From positions 756,501-820,500 of the forward strand of contig NC_134366.1 of the NCBI RefSeq assembly GCF_035582795.1: a stretch of 64,000 nucleotides of DNA, written 5' to 3'. The notes under the pieces are model-generated. The model was not told the DNA's origin. It did not search any database and saw only the letters and a program-made list of their open reading frames with translations. The position numbers and the translations under genes are program-made. Shown here in pieces: positions 21,501 through 31,555 of the stretch (within the stretch, counting starts at the first letter, position 1; each line of letters starts with the position of its first letter). The DNA is from Mycteria americana. Lineage: Eukaryota > Chordata > Aves > Ciconiiformes > Ciconiidae.

Positions 21501-24500
21501 AAGGAAGCCTGGAGGTAAGCACAGATGCATTTTCTTATTCTCCTCCTCACGCTGCAGGCTGGGAGGTGCTCCTCACCTGAGCAGAGTGTGCTCCTGCAGT
21601 CCGCTCATGTTCCCAGGGCCCAGACAAGGTGAGCGGTGCAGATGTGTGAGAGCATCTTCTTAAGCCTCTCTTTCCATTACCCGTCATCCCCAGCAGCGAA
21701 GGAAGGTTGGTGGGCGAAGGTTTGAGAGTCTCTCTCCCGCGAGGGCAAAGGAAACGTTCTGATCCTCTTTTTACGTGCAGATGCTGCCATTTCGAAGCCT
21801 GACCTCCTGTCACGGATCGAGCAAGGAGAGGATCCCAACGCGGAGGATCAGGATGACTCTGAGGGAGGAGAAACCCCTACAGACCCCAGCACCGGTGAGC
21901 CATAAGGTTCCTAAGACCCAGTGGGGAGGTGGGAAGCAGACACGTGGCTGCCACCGCCTGTCTACGCTCTTCCGCTTGCCTCTGCTGTTGAGTTTTGCCA
22001 GCTCTGTTCTTGGGTACAGGGGTGACTTTGCTTTCCTAGTCGGCTCTTACGCGCTGTGGCCGTCTCTCCTGAAATCCTCTGTAAAGCAGCTGGGAGGCGT
22101 GAGCGTAAACTCCTGTCGTTCTTTCTCTTGTGCACAGAGTTTTCCTTTCCTGGTCCTGATGACAGCTCATGGAGTAAATACGAAGAGACTCTGGCTGAAA
22201 GCCATGAGGGCTCTGAAGAAGAGGAAAGCATGGAGGTCCCTAGTACATGTGAGTTTGAAGCACAGAGCTTTGCCGAGCACTGCGCAGAGGGGGAGATAGA
22301 GGCGGGCTCAGGCTCTTGGCACTTGCTGGGGATTGCCCGGGGTGAGATCCTGCCTTCGCCGCGGCCTCTGCCAGGCTTGCCTCGAGGGTCAGCGTGGGAG
22401 CTGGACGGCAGCCGAGGCAGATGGATAGCACGCGTGCAGAAGAAGCTGCGGTACGTGAGCAGCAGGCTGTGAAAGCGGCTGTGGGCTGGTGAGGGGGTGC
22501 AGATCACCTGTACGGTGTCGCATCACACGGCAGGGTAGTGCGTTTGGTCGGCCTTGAAGCGGAGACGAGCAGGAGCACGCGTAGTGCAGGCAAGCTTCGA
22601 TGGCGTTAGCAACAAAGTTCTTAAAAGTCTTTTCCACGAATACCTACAGTGATATTTTTCCAGCTTTCTCTGTCAGCCAAATGTGAGGCTTCTTGTGGCG
22701 CAGCAAAAGGCGTGTCCTTGCCACCGCCCCGTCGCTCCAGGTCCCTGCTCTGAAGCATGGGGACACGTGAGCCGCTTTGGGAAGCGTCCCTTGCTAGGAT
22801 GTGCTTTTGGCTTCCCGGCCTCATTCTCGGAAGCAGCTCAACTCTTCTGGCTGATGCTTTTCCAGAATTTCAGCCTGGCGCAAGCGAAGTGGCCCGTTTT
22901 CAAGCCGCACGTTTAGATGTCTAGCAAAGCGACAAGCAGATGAAGAGCTCTGTGATAGGGAGTGCTGAGCGGTCTTCTCTGGGCACACGAATGCTTGGCA
23001 CAGCTTTACCTTCTCACACTCTGCAGAAACCTGTGGTTTTTTCAGCCCTCTTCTCCACATCCCCAGATCCTCTGGGCTCTTTTCATCCTCCGTCTGCCAG
23101 GATCCTTGGCCGTTGCTTTGAGTTACCACTTATACCATGGGAGATCCTTTGGCCCCAGACACTGTACAAGCCCAGAAGGAAGAGAGTTTTTATTCCCCTT
23201 CCCTCAATTTTTTTTTGCCTTTATCCTAAACCACATGTTCTCAAAGACCAGTTCTGCTTCACCTCCTGCTGAGGAACCCACTTTTTCCCTTTGTCTAGTT
23301 ATATATAGAGGTCTCATCATTGAGAGGTGTGAGCTCTCCCAAGAAGCCTTTATCAATGATCTGGATGAGGGGAGCGAGTGCGCCCTCAGTAAGTTTGCAG
23401 ACCACACCAAGTTGTGCGGGAGTGTTGATCTGCTGGAGGGGAGGAAGGCTCTGCAGAGGGACCTGGACAGGCTGGATCCATGGGCTGGGGCCAATTGTAC
23501 GAGGTTCAACAAGGCTCAGTGCCGGGTCCTGCACTTGGGCCACAGCAACCCCATGCAACGCTACAGGCTTGGGGAAGAGTGGCTGGAGAGCTGCCCGGAG
23601 GAAAAGGACCTGGGGGTGTTGGTCGACAGCCGCCTGAACATGAGCCAGCAGTGTGCCCAGGTGGCCAAGAAAGCTAAGGGCATCCTGGCTTGTATCAGCA
23701 ATAGTGTGGCCAGCAGGAGCAGGGCAGTGACCGTGCCCCTGTGCTCGGCACTGGTGAGGCCGCACCTCGAATGCTGTGTTCAGTGTTGGGCCCCTCACCA
23801 CAAGAGAGACATGGAGGGGCTGGACCGTGTCCAGAGAAGGGCAACGGAGCTGGGGAAGGGTCTGGAGCACAAGGCTGATGGGGAGCGGCTGAGGGACCTG
23901 GGGTTGTTCAGCCTGGAGAAAAGGAGGCTGAGGGGAGACCTCATCGCTCTCTACAACTGCCTGAAAGGAGGGGGTAGAGAGGTGGGGTCGGTCTCTTCTC
24001 CCAGGTAACAAGTGACAGGACGAGAGGAAATGGCCTCAAGTTGCACCAGGGGAGGTTTAGACTGGATATGAGGAAATTTTACTTCATGGAAGGGTTGTCC
24101 AGCACTGGACCAGGCTGCCCAGGGAAGTGGTGGAGTCCCCATCCCTGGAGGGATTTAAAAGCCATGTGGACGTGGTGCTCAGGGACATGGTGTAGTGGTG
24201 GGCTTGGCAGCGCTGGGTTAACGGTTGGACTTGATGGTCTTAAGGGTCTTTTCCAACCTCAACGATTCCATGATTCTAAGTCAAAATACTTTGGCTTTGT
24301 TTGTATTCCAGTACTGCTTAGGTAGCTCCCAGATGGGACTTGTGACCCCGTAGTGCCAGGCACTGTCCTGAGCGTGCAAAGCAGAGACCGCCTCTGCCCC
24401 GAGAGAATTGCGGTCTAAATAATGAGGCAGTTCTTATCTCAAAGAAATGACATGAATGTCTCTGCTCTGCCAGATGAACAGCAGTGTGATGAGGAAGGTC

Positions 24501-25393
24501 CCGAAAGCCTTGAGCTTCCTAGCTCATTGGCGGGAAAGTGGGAAGAGGTTTTCTCAAGCCCAGAGGAAGAGATAAAGCCAAGCAGCAAGAGCCGGAGCGG
24601 ATCGACCCCGCAGCAGAGAACCGCAACGGGCAACGGGCTGAGGCGCTCCGCTCGCCGCGGGAGAGACTTGGCCAAGAAGGACGCTCCTGAGGAGGCGGCC
24701 GCAGTCGAGGGGCCGTACATCTGCTGCGAGTGCGGGGAGAGCTTCCTGGACAAGCAGCTCTTTGCCACCCATCAGAAAGCGCACGCCAGCGAGGAAGCCT
24801 GCACTTCCCTGGAGCAGGGAGAAAGCTTCAGGCAGAAATCCAAAACAACCCCTACGAAAGCCCAAGGGCCCTCCCGCTCCAAACCGTCCAAGCGCCCCGA
24901 TGGGGAGAAGAGCTCTGGTTTCAAGTACGGCTTTGTCAGGCACCAGGTGAACAACATGGTGGAGAGACCGTACACCTGCTCCCAGTGCAAGGAGAGCTTC
25001 AGCCTGGAAGTGAGCCTTATCTTGCACCAGAAGCTCCATACGGGGAAGGGTGACGGGCCGCTGACGTGCACCTACTGCGGGAAGGACTTCCGAGACCTCT
25101 CCAAAGCCATCCGCCATCAGCGCATCCACACCGGGGAGAGGCCGTACCAGTGCACCGAGTGCGGGAAGAGCTTCATCCGGCGGGACCACCTGCTCAAGCA
25201 CTGGCGGGTCCACACCGGGGAGACCCCCTACCAGTGTCCCGTCTGCGGGAAGCACTTCCGCTACAAAGAGTCTCTGAATTGTCACCAGAAAATCCACTCC
25301 CGCAACCCCCGGCCCATGGAGGATTCGCAGCACAACCTGGAGTCGGCAACTCAAACCGGCCACTTCTGCGTGAAAAAAGAAACTAAGCAGTAG
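18576..25393 (+). CDS. DUF3669-KRAB C2H2 zinc-finger transcription factor (ZNF282/ZNF398/ZNF212 group), 5 fingers
   Basis: Six exons, 18576-18599, 18844-19242, 19928-20054, 21781-21894, 22138-22248 and 24474-25393, join in phase to 564 codons plus a stop. Exon 1 encodes MADWAPAQ. Exon 2 is the DUF3669 coiled region (about residues 40-130: [38 protein letters not shown]), diagnostic for the ZNF282/398/212/777 family. Exon 3 is a variant KRAB-A box (142-184) with DA and MKG where TRIM28-recruiting boxes have DV and MLE. Exon 4 carries [13 protein letters not shown]. The last exon has one C2H2 finger (342-362), two decayed finger relics, then four good fingers (about 427-540). It should be a nuclear DNA-binding regulator. 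It shares a CpG island with the divergent fusion gene, and intron 5 contains a CR1 LINE. The exact one-to-one human orthologue is not resolved. Confidence 0.92.
23290..24280 (+). mobile_element. CR1 non-LTR retrotransposon, 5'-truncated
   Basis: The sequence encodes the C-terminal part of a CR1 reverse transcriptase in one open frame, from about 23290 to 24008. Typical phrases are [51 protein letters not shown] and [17 protein letters not shown]. It is followed by the CR1 3' UTR (GGAAATGGCCTCAAGTTG, GGTCTTTTCCAACCTCAACG) and the terminal ATTCCATGATTCTAAG. The 5' end, including the endonuclease and most of the RT, is missing, which is usual for CR1. It sits in the sense orientation in intron 5 of the host ZNF gene. 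The uninterrupted frame over about 240 codons suggests an insertion that is not very ancient. Confidence 0.93.
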
Positions 25394-26358
25394 CGCTGCG
25401 GTGGGAGGCCGGGGCAGAAGGGCTCACGGTTACGATAACGGTCTAGCAGGTGGACGTGCAGCATGATGGGAGGTGAACTTGTATCGCAGCTAATCCATGT
25501 GGTCATGCTACAAAGCCCGCTTTGTTGAAGCATCAAAGGAATTCCTCTTAAAAACTCTGATCGGACGGCCTAGGCACCTCTTCAACCCCGCGGGGTTACG
25601 TGGGACTTCCATAGCGGCGTAGGCCTTGTACTAGTTGTCCCCTACGCAGGTTTGGATTTTGCCTGTAGAGAATAATCCCGAGCGATTCTCTGGGGTCCGT
25701 ATTTAGCAGGTGTTTCCCCACCTATCTTTGTGCATATTCAGGAGTGACGAGCTTTCGCTTTCTTTTTTCCACTCGTTTCACCGCAAGGCTGGAAGGCGAG
25801 GGAGGGAGGGAGGGAAGGAAGGTGCCATTCCCAGGCAACCGGCCGCCCGCTCCCGTTGCGTTGCCGCGCCTCGAACGGCAGCCCCGTGCTGCGAGGCCAG
25901 GGCTGGGCTGAAGGGAAGAGAGGCGAGGCAGAGACGTGGTTAGGGGCACGACGCAGGATTTGTCGAAGGCAAAAAAGCGGAGAGGAGAGAGCGGCAAAGA
26001 GCAAGGTGAGAAAAAGTAGGTGCAGGAGGAAAGGACGGGCAGGAGAAGGGGCTGAGGACATTGGAGCAGGAGGAGTCGGGAAGGGCAGCGCGTGGAGGCG
26101 TGGTCGGGTGACTCGCCCGAGGAGGACACGTCTCTGTTCTTTCGAAGGATGTTACTGGCACCAGTCGGGCTGTAGTTTCCCTCTGGCCCAAGGGAACGGA
26201 GCCGCTGGTCCGTCACACGGACTCCTGTCAATGAAGGCGATTTTATTATTATTTTTTAACTGGGTTTGGTCTCACACTCAGGTAAGTCAGACGAGTGAAA
26301 GCAACTTCTCCTAACCCCTGTAAAGAGCTGTTTGGTTTTTAGTTAATCTAGACGTAGT

Positions 26359-26421
<63 letters not shown>

Positions 26422-26650
26422 CTACAAGGAAACGTGTGGCACTATATTTCACAGTTGATCTAAAACACTTAAATGTATGAGATAACTGACCGGAGTTTTT
26501 CAAACGTCTGTGTAAATATTGGTTGAGTTCTCGGAGCTAATCGGTGTTGTTCCTGAGGTGGCTGTAGGTGGTGTCTCTTCCGCTGTGTATCGTCAGCTGC
26601 TGGTTCGTGATTGTGTTTTGTAATAACTTTTGTAAAGTCTGTCAATACAG
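25394..26650 (+). other. probable 3' UTR of the five-finger ZNF gene, with ATT microsatellite
   Basis: No further coding exon is recognisable after the stop at 25391-25393. A run of (ATT)n occupies about 26360-26421. A possible variant polyadenylation hexamer AATACA (26644-26649) follows a T-rich stretch, but the gene end is not fixed by sequence. Confidence 0.35.
26360..26421. repeat. (ATT)n microsatellite
   Basis: About 20 near-perfect ATT repeats with one interruption (TTAATTATT). Confidence 0.95.
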
Positions 26651-29430
26651 TGTTTCCATTCTGAAGCCCGTGTCGGGTGAGTGATCGCAGCCCCGGTCCC
26701 CTCGCTGGCCTCTGTGTTTCGTCCTTGCTCGCCCCTCTCCTGCGGTGACGCCTGCAGCCCCCTTGCCCGGCGCCCGGCTGTTATTTATTAGCATTTTCCA
26801 GGTAACTTGCAGAACTGGTGAACCGCACGAGCCGAGCGGGCTCTGCTCAAGTCTGTCACTGTCCGCGCTAAGGATCCGGGGAGCCAGATCCGGCAAACGA
26901 GGCTGCTCGCCGTGGCTCTGGGGCTGCTGTGGTTGGTGTCCGGCATTTGGGCTTCGTGTTTTTAAGCTTTTTCTCTGCTGCTGCTACAGCTGGAAGCAGA
27001 GTTCGGTTTTAGGCAAGAATAATGTCGCAGCTCCGGGAGCTGGCCTGCGCCACGCGCAAATAGGGCTGCAGCAGTGGCTGAGGAGTCGCCGGCCACAGCC
27101 AGGCTCTGCTGCAGGGTGGAGCCGGCACAGTCCCATGCCGGGAGAAGCACCGGTGTGTGCGGCTGCGGGGCTGCCCTGCGCCTCGGAGCTGGGATGTCAT
27201 GGACTGGCCCTCCAGCACTGACTGTGGCCCGCTGCGGTGGGCAAGAAGAGCCCTGGCGTGCTCCGCTGAGGGTCCAGCCGCCGACGCTGCGGGTTCGCCT
27301 CTCACCAGACAGGGCAGCCTGGCCCCACGCCGCCCCACGGCATCCCGGTGGAGCTGGAGGGACCTTGGCACGTGGCGCCGGGCTCTCTCGTGCCCGCTGC
27401 CCCGTCGGAGCCGCCGAGCCGGGCCGCGCTGGATTTGCATCGCCGCTTCCTCGCTCGCACGTACCCAAGCTCTTTGTACCGGGGCTGCCAATAAACTGTT
27501 CGTGCCAGGCCTGGCTCCGCGGGGCAGCGCGCCGTTTTGTCTCGCTGCGCCAGGGCCTCGCGCGTCCCGGGGAACGCGGTGCGGGCTGGTGGGGGGCAGC
27601 GGGTGCCCTGTGCTGTCCCAGGAGGGTCCTGCCCTTCCCCAGCAGCGCTGCGCCCGGGTGGGCTGCGCCCCTTCCGCCTTCACCCCCTCCTCTGGCCGTG
27701 GGGGCGTGCCGGGGAGGGTCCCCTCGCTCCTGGGGTGTTTGCGGAGGGGAGACTGGCACGGCCCCGGGCCCCCCCGTGCCCCGAGGCTGGCTCTGGCCCG
27801 AATGGCACCAGCATCCTGGGCTGCTCCTGGGTCTCTGCACCCAGACCTCAGCTGTCCCCGTGTCCCTTCTTCCACCTTCCCCCTGCTTCCCCCCTCCTCT
27901 GGTGCCCTGCGGGCTGGTGGCCACGGCCGCAGCAGGGCCCCAAGCCCTGCCTGGTGGAAGCTCCCGTTTCTCCCGTTCCCCTCCTGGGCGGGTGCTGGGG
28001 GAGACGCGTTGCCCCTCCCGGAGCTCCCCAGCCCAGCGTCCCCCAGGCTCTTCCCTGCTGGAGCCCGGCACAGGGGGACGGTCCCCTCTCCCAGCCCTGG
28101 CCGCGGTGCAGCCTGGCCTCCCCGGGGGGCAGCCGCCAGAGCCCCCCCCCCCCCCCCCCCCGAGCTCTGACAAGGCCCAAGGGGTTGTTCTGGCTTGGGA
28201 CCAAATGTGGGGCGCGGACAGGGCAGCCCGTGGGGCCTGTCCGTGGGTCAGAGCCAGGGCAGGGACGTGGCACTCGTGCCTTTGGTCCCTGGCTTTGCTG
28301 CCGGGCTGAGACCGGAGGGTGCCGGGGCTCCTCAGCCAGCCCAAACGTGCCGGGTGCTGGCAGAGCCGGAGCGAGTGACCCCGGATGAATCCCCCCGCTC
28401 TCTGGAGCAACCGGGCGGGATGGGGCTGCCCCACGCAGGGAGGGGTGCGGGGACAGAGATGCCAGGGGCGGCGAGGAGGGAAAAGGGGCGAGCGCAGGGG
28501 ACGGCGCGTGGCAGGGGAAAAGCATCGTGCTGGATCGGCAGCCCGAGCGCAGGGCGGCTGCCGCAGCTCCGTGACCCGGCTGGTGCCGGCAGCGAGGCTG
28601 AGCGCGGCTCCTGGTACGAGCACACGGGGACACCACGGATATACACATATGTACTTTGATGGCGTATACATGCGCTGTCTGTGTGCGTGTGTGTGTATAT
28701 ATATACCCATATATACGTGGCCGGCAGCACGGGTCACGGACACGCAGCGCTCACATGAACTCAGCACCAGTGGTCACATCCTGATCCCTCTGGCCGATCA
28801 CGACGCAGATGCACTAGTGGGAAATAAAGAGACACAATAAGTATACGTATATCCCGCCATATGTACAGCGTGGGGCCCTCCGGCAGCCGGGCTCAGGCAC
28901 TGCCTCTGCCCAGTAGCTGCCCCTGGATCCCAGTCTCCCCAGTTGCACCGGGACATCCGAGCCCCGGTGGCAGTGAGCCCCTGTCCCAAAGCCGCTCCCG
29001 GTGTCCCCTCCCGACGGGTGTCACCCCCAGCCAGGGGCTGTGGCTCCCTGGGACAGCCCGGGAGGGGGCCAGGCAGGGGGTCCCTGGTTGGGTCCCCGCC
29101 TGCTGTCGCTCCCCTGTGTGGGTGGGGACGGGTGTTGAACCCCCCAAGCCCCAAGTATGGGTGCTGGTGGGCAGCCCGTGCCCCCCATTCCGGCATCGCT
29201 GCAGTGACGGGATGCGGCCCCGTCCCGTCCCCCTCGTCCCCTCCCTTTTTCCGCAATCCAAAGGGTTTCCTGCCCTTCCCCGTGTTCCATGTCACCGACT
29301 TCCCCCCATTGTCACCCCGTGCCGGGGGTCCCCACGGCCGGAACCAGGAGCGAGGCCGTGTGCCGGGGGGCTGCTGCCACGCGGGGGACGCTGCCGGGGC
29401 TGTGTGCAGGTACGCGGCTGCAGCGGGGCG
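26651..29430. other. intergenic spacer, no gene recognised
   Basis: The long open frames on both strands (up to about 600 codons, minus strand) are GC-composition products without domains, and no supported exons are seen. Isolated AATAAA hexamers occur at 27490-27495 and 28823-28828. A C18-type run lies near 28142-28160, and a short alternating GT/TA tract at about 28680-28715. Confidence 0.45.
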
Positions 29431-29439
29431 GGAGGGGAC

Positions 29440-29930
29440 AGGATGGGGTGGGGCAGGACAGGGTGGGATGGGATGGGATGGGATGGGATGGGGAGGGGAT
29501 GGGGATGGGAATGGGATGGGATGGGATGGGATGGGATGGGGATGGGGATGGGGATGGGATGGGATAGGATGGGATGGGATGGGATGGGGATGGGATGGGA
29601 TGGGGTGGGACGGGGATGGGATGGGATAGGATGGGATGGGATGGGGATGGGGATGGGATGGGATAGGATGGGATGGGATGGGATGGGGATGGGATGGGAT
29701 GGGGTGGGACGGGGATGGGATGGGATAGGATGGGATGGGAGGGGATGGGATGGGATGGGATGGGATGGGGACGGGATGGGTGGGATGGGCTGGGCTGGAA
29801 CTGGATGAGACAGATGGGAGGGGATGGGACGGGACAGGAGGGGGTGGGGTGGGACGGGACAGAACGGGACGGGAGGGATGAGACAGGATGGGGTGGGATG
29901 GGACCGGACAGGAGGGGACAGCAGGGGACA
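29440..29930. repeat. GGGAT / GGGGAT pentamer-hexamer microsatellite array
   Basis: Nearly 500 bases of GGGATGGGATGGGGATGG-type sequence on the plus strand. It includes a higher-order block (GGGATAGGATGGG with GGTGGGACGGGG) repeated at least three times at about 29560-29730. All G runs are on one strand, so G-quadruplexes are likely. Frames through it encode WDGMGWDGMG-like repeats and are not genes. Confidence 0.92.
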
Positions 29931-30339
29931 GCAGGGACAGGACGGGAGGGTCGGGAGGGGCAGCCCCGCCCCCCCGGAGCCCCGACAGCCGCCGGTGCGG
30001 GCGGGAGCCGCGGAGGGGGGGACTCGTCCCGGGCGGGGCGGCGGTTGCCATGGCGACGCCGCCCTCCGGCCGCCATTTCACGGGCCCGCGGGGCGCGAGG
30101 CCGCAGGGCGGGGGGGGGGGGGGGGAGGAGACCGCGGGGGGGGAGCGAGGGGGCGGGGGGGGCCGCCAGGGGGCGCCCGCGCCAGCCCCGCCCCCGCCCA
30201 TGGCGGCGCCCGACGGTGCGGGCCGGGCCGGGCCGGGCCGGGGGGAGCCGCCCCCGGGGCCCCCCCGCCCCCCCCCCCCAGGGACCCCAGTCCTGTCAGG
30301 GCCCCTGGGCTCCCCTGGCCCCCCCGGGTCGCACCGGTC

Positions 30340-30960
30340 TCCCCCCAGTTCCTGCCCAGTTCCCTCCAGTCTCGCCCACTTCCCCCTGAGTCCCCCAGTC
30401 AGCCCAGTCCCCGCTGCCCTGCGTTACCCCCAGTTCCCCCAGGGCCTTCCCAGTTACCCCTCACCCCCCACCCCATTTTCCTCAGCCCCTCCTCAGTCCC
30501 CCCCAGGTCCCCCGCCAGTCACCCCCAGTCCTTCCCCAGTCACCCCCAGTCCTTCCCCAGTCACTCCCAGTCCTCCCCGTCGGCCCAGTTACCCCCGGAA
30601 CAGCCCCAGTTCCCCCCGGTCACCCGCAGCCCCTCCCCAGCTCCCCCAGTCTCTCCCCAGTCCTTCCTGTCAGCCCAGTTACCTCTGGGGCTGCCCCAGT
30701 TACTCCCAGGCCCTCCCCAGTTACCCCCCGCCCCTTCCCAGTTGCTGCCAGCACCTCCCCAGTTGCCCCCAGTCCTTCCCCGGTTCCCCCAGCCCCTCCA
30801 GCTCCCCCCAGCCCCTCTCCAGCTCCCCCCAGTCCCTTCCCAGTACCCCCCAGTCCCTCCCCAGTCCTCCCCAGTCCCCCCAGCCCCTCCCCGTTCCCTC
30901 AGCCCCCGCTCAACCCTTCCTCCGTCCCCCCCCCCCAGTTCCTCCCAGTCCCCCCCCCCG
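30340..30960. repeat. C-rich CCCAGTCCCTCCCCAGTT-type minisatellite
   Basis: Diverged units of roughly 20-30 bases built from CCCCAGTTCCC and CCAGTCCTTCCC fill about 600 bases just upstream of the CpG island of the next gene. The strand bias (C runs on plus) is opposite to that of the GGGAT array about 400 bases away. Confidence 0.8.
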
Positions 30961-30964
30961 GGTC

Positions 30965-31555
30965 CCCGTTCCTCTCGCAGCCCCGCCCCGCGCGGGGGGC
31001 ACCACGGGCCCGATCCCGGGCCACCCCCCGCCCCTCCCTGGGCCGCCCCGGTCCGTTCCCCGCGGCGGGGGGGCGGCGGCGGGGCCGGGCGGGGCCGGCG
31101 GGGGGGCCCCGACGGTGCGCGGCGGCGGCGGCGCGGTGATGCCGTCGGTGCGGCAGGGGGCGCTGCGGTGGCGGCGGGCGCCCCGCTCCGCCCCGCCCGG
31201 CGCGGCCCCCGGCGCGGCCCGCGCGGCGGCGGCGGCCCGCCCGCCCCCTGCCGGCTCGGCGGGGCAGCGGCGGGGCCGGAGCGCCCAGCGCGGAGCGGCG
31301 GAGCCGGGACCCGGAGCCGCGCTCGGTCTCTCGCCGCCGCCCCCCCCCCCCCTCCCCTCCCCCGGCCGGGTCGGGCCGGGCCGCGCCCCGCCCCGCCGCG
31401 CCGCCCCGCCGCGCCCCCGCCCCGCCGCCGCCCCGCCGCGCCGCGCCGCCCCGGGCCCAGCCCGATGCCCGGCGGCGGGCGGAGGTGAAGGAGCGAGCGG
31501 GCGCTGGATCCTCCCGGCCGCGGCCCCCGGGGCCCCGGGCAGGGAACAAAGGGCC
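30965..31555 (+). promoter_or_regulatory. CpG-island promoter and 5' UTR of the nine-finger ZNF gene
   Basis: Very dense CpG sequence of GC-box type (repeated GGGGCGG and CCCCGCC) runs up to the ATG at 31556. No TATA box is evident. The start site is not defined. Confidence 0.55.

Noticed and set aside
26962-28767. 601-codon minus-strand frame
   Set aside because: GC-composition artefact with low-complexity product; no splice signals or domain support it.
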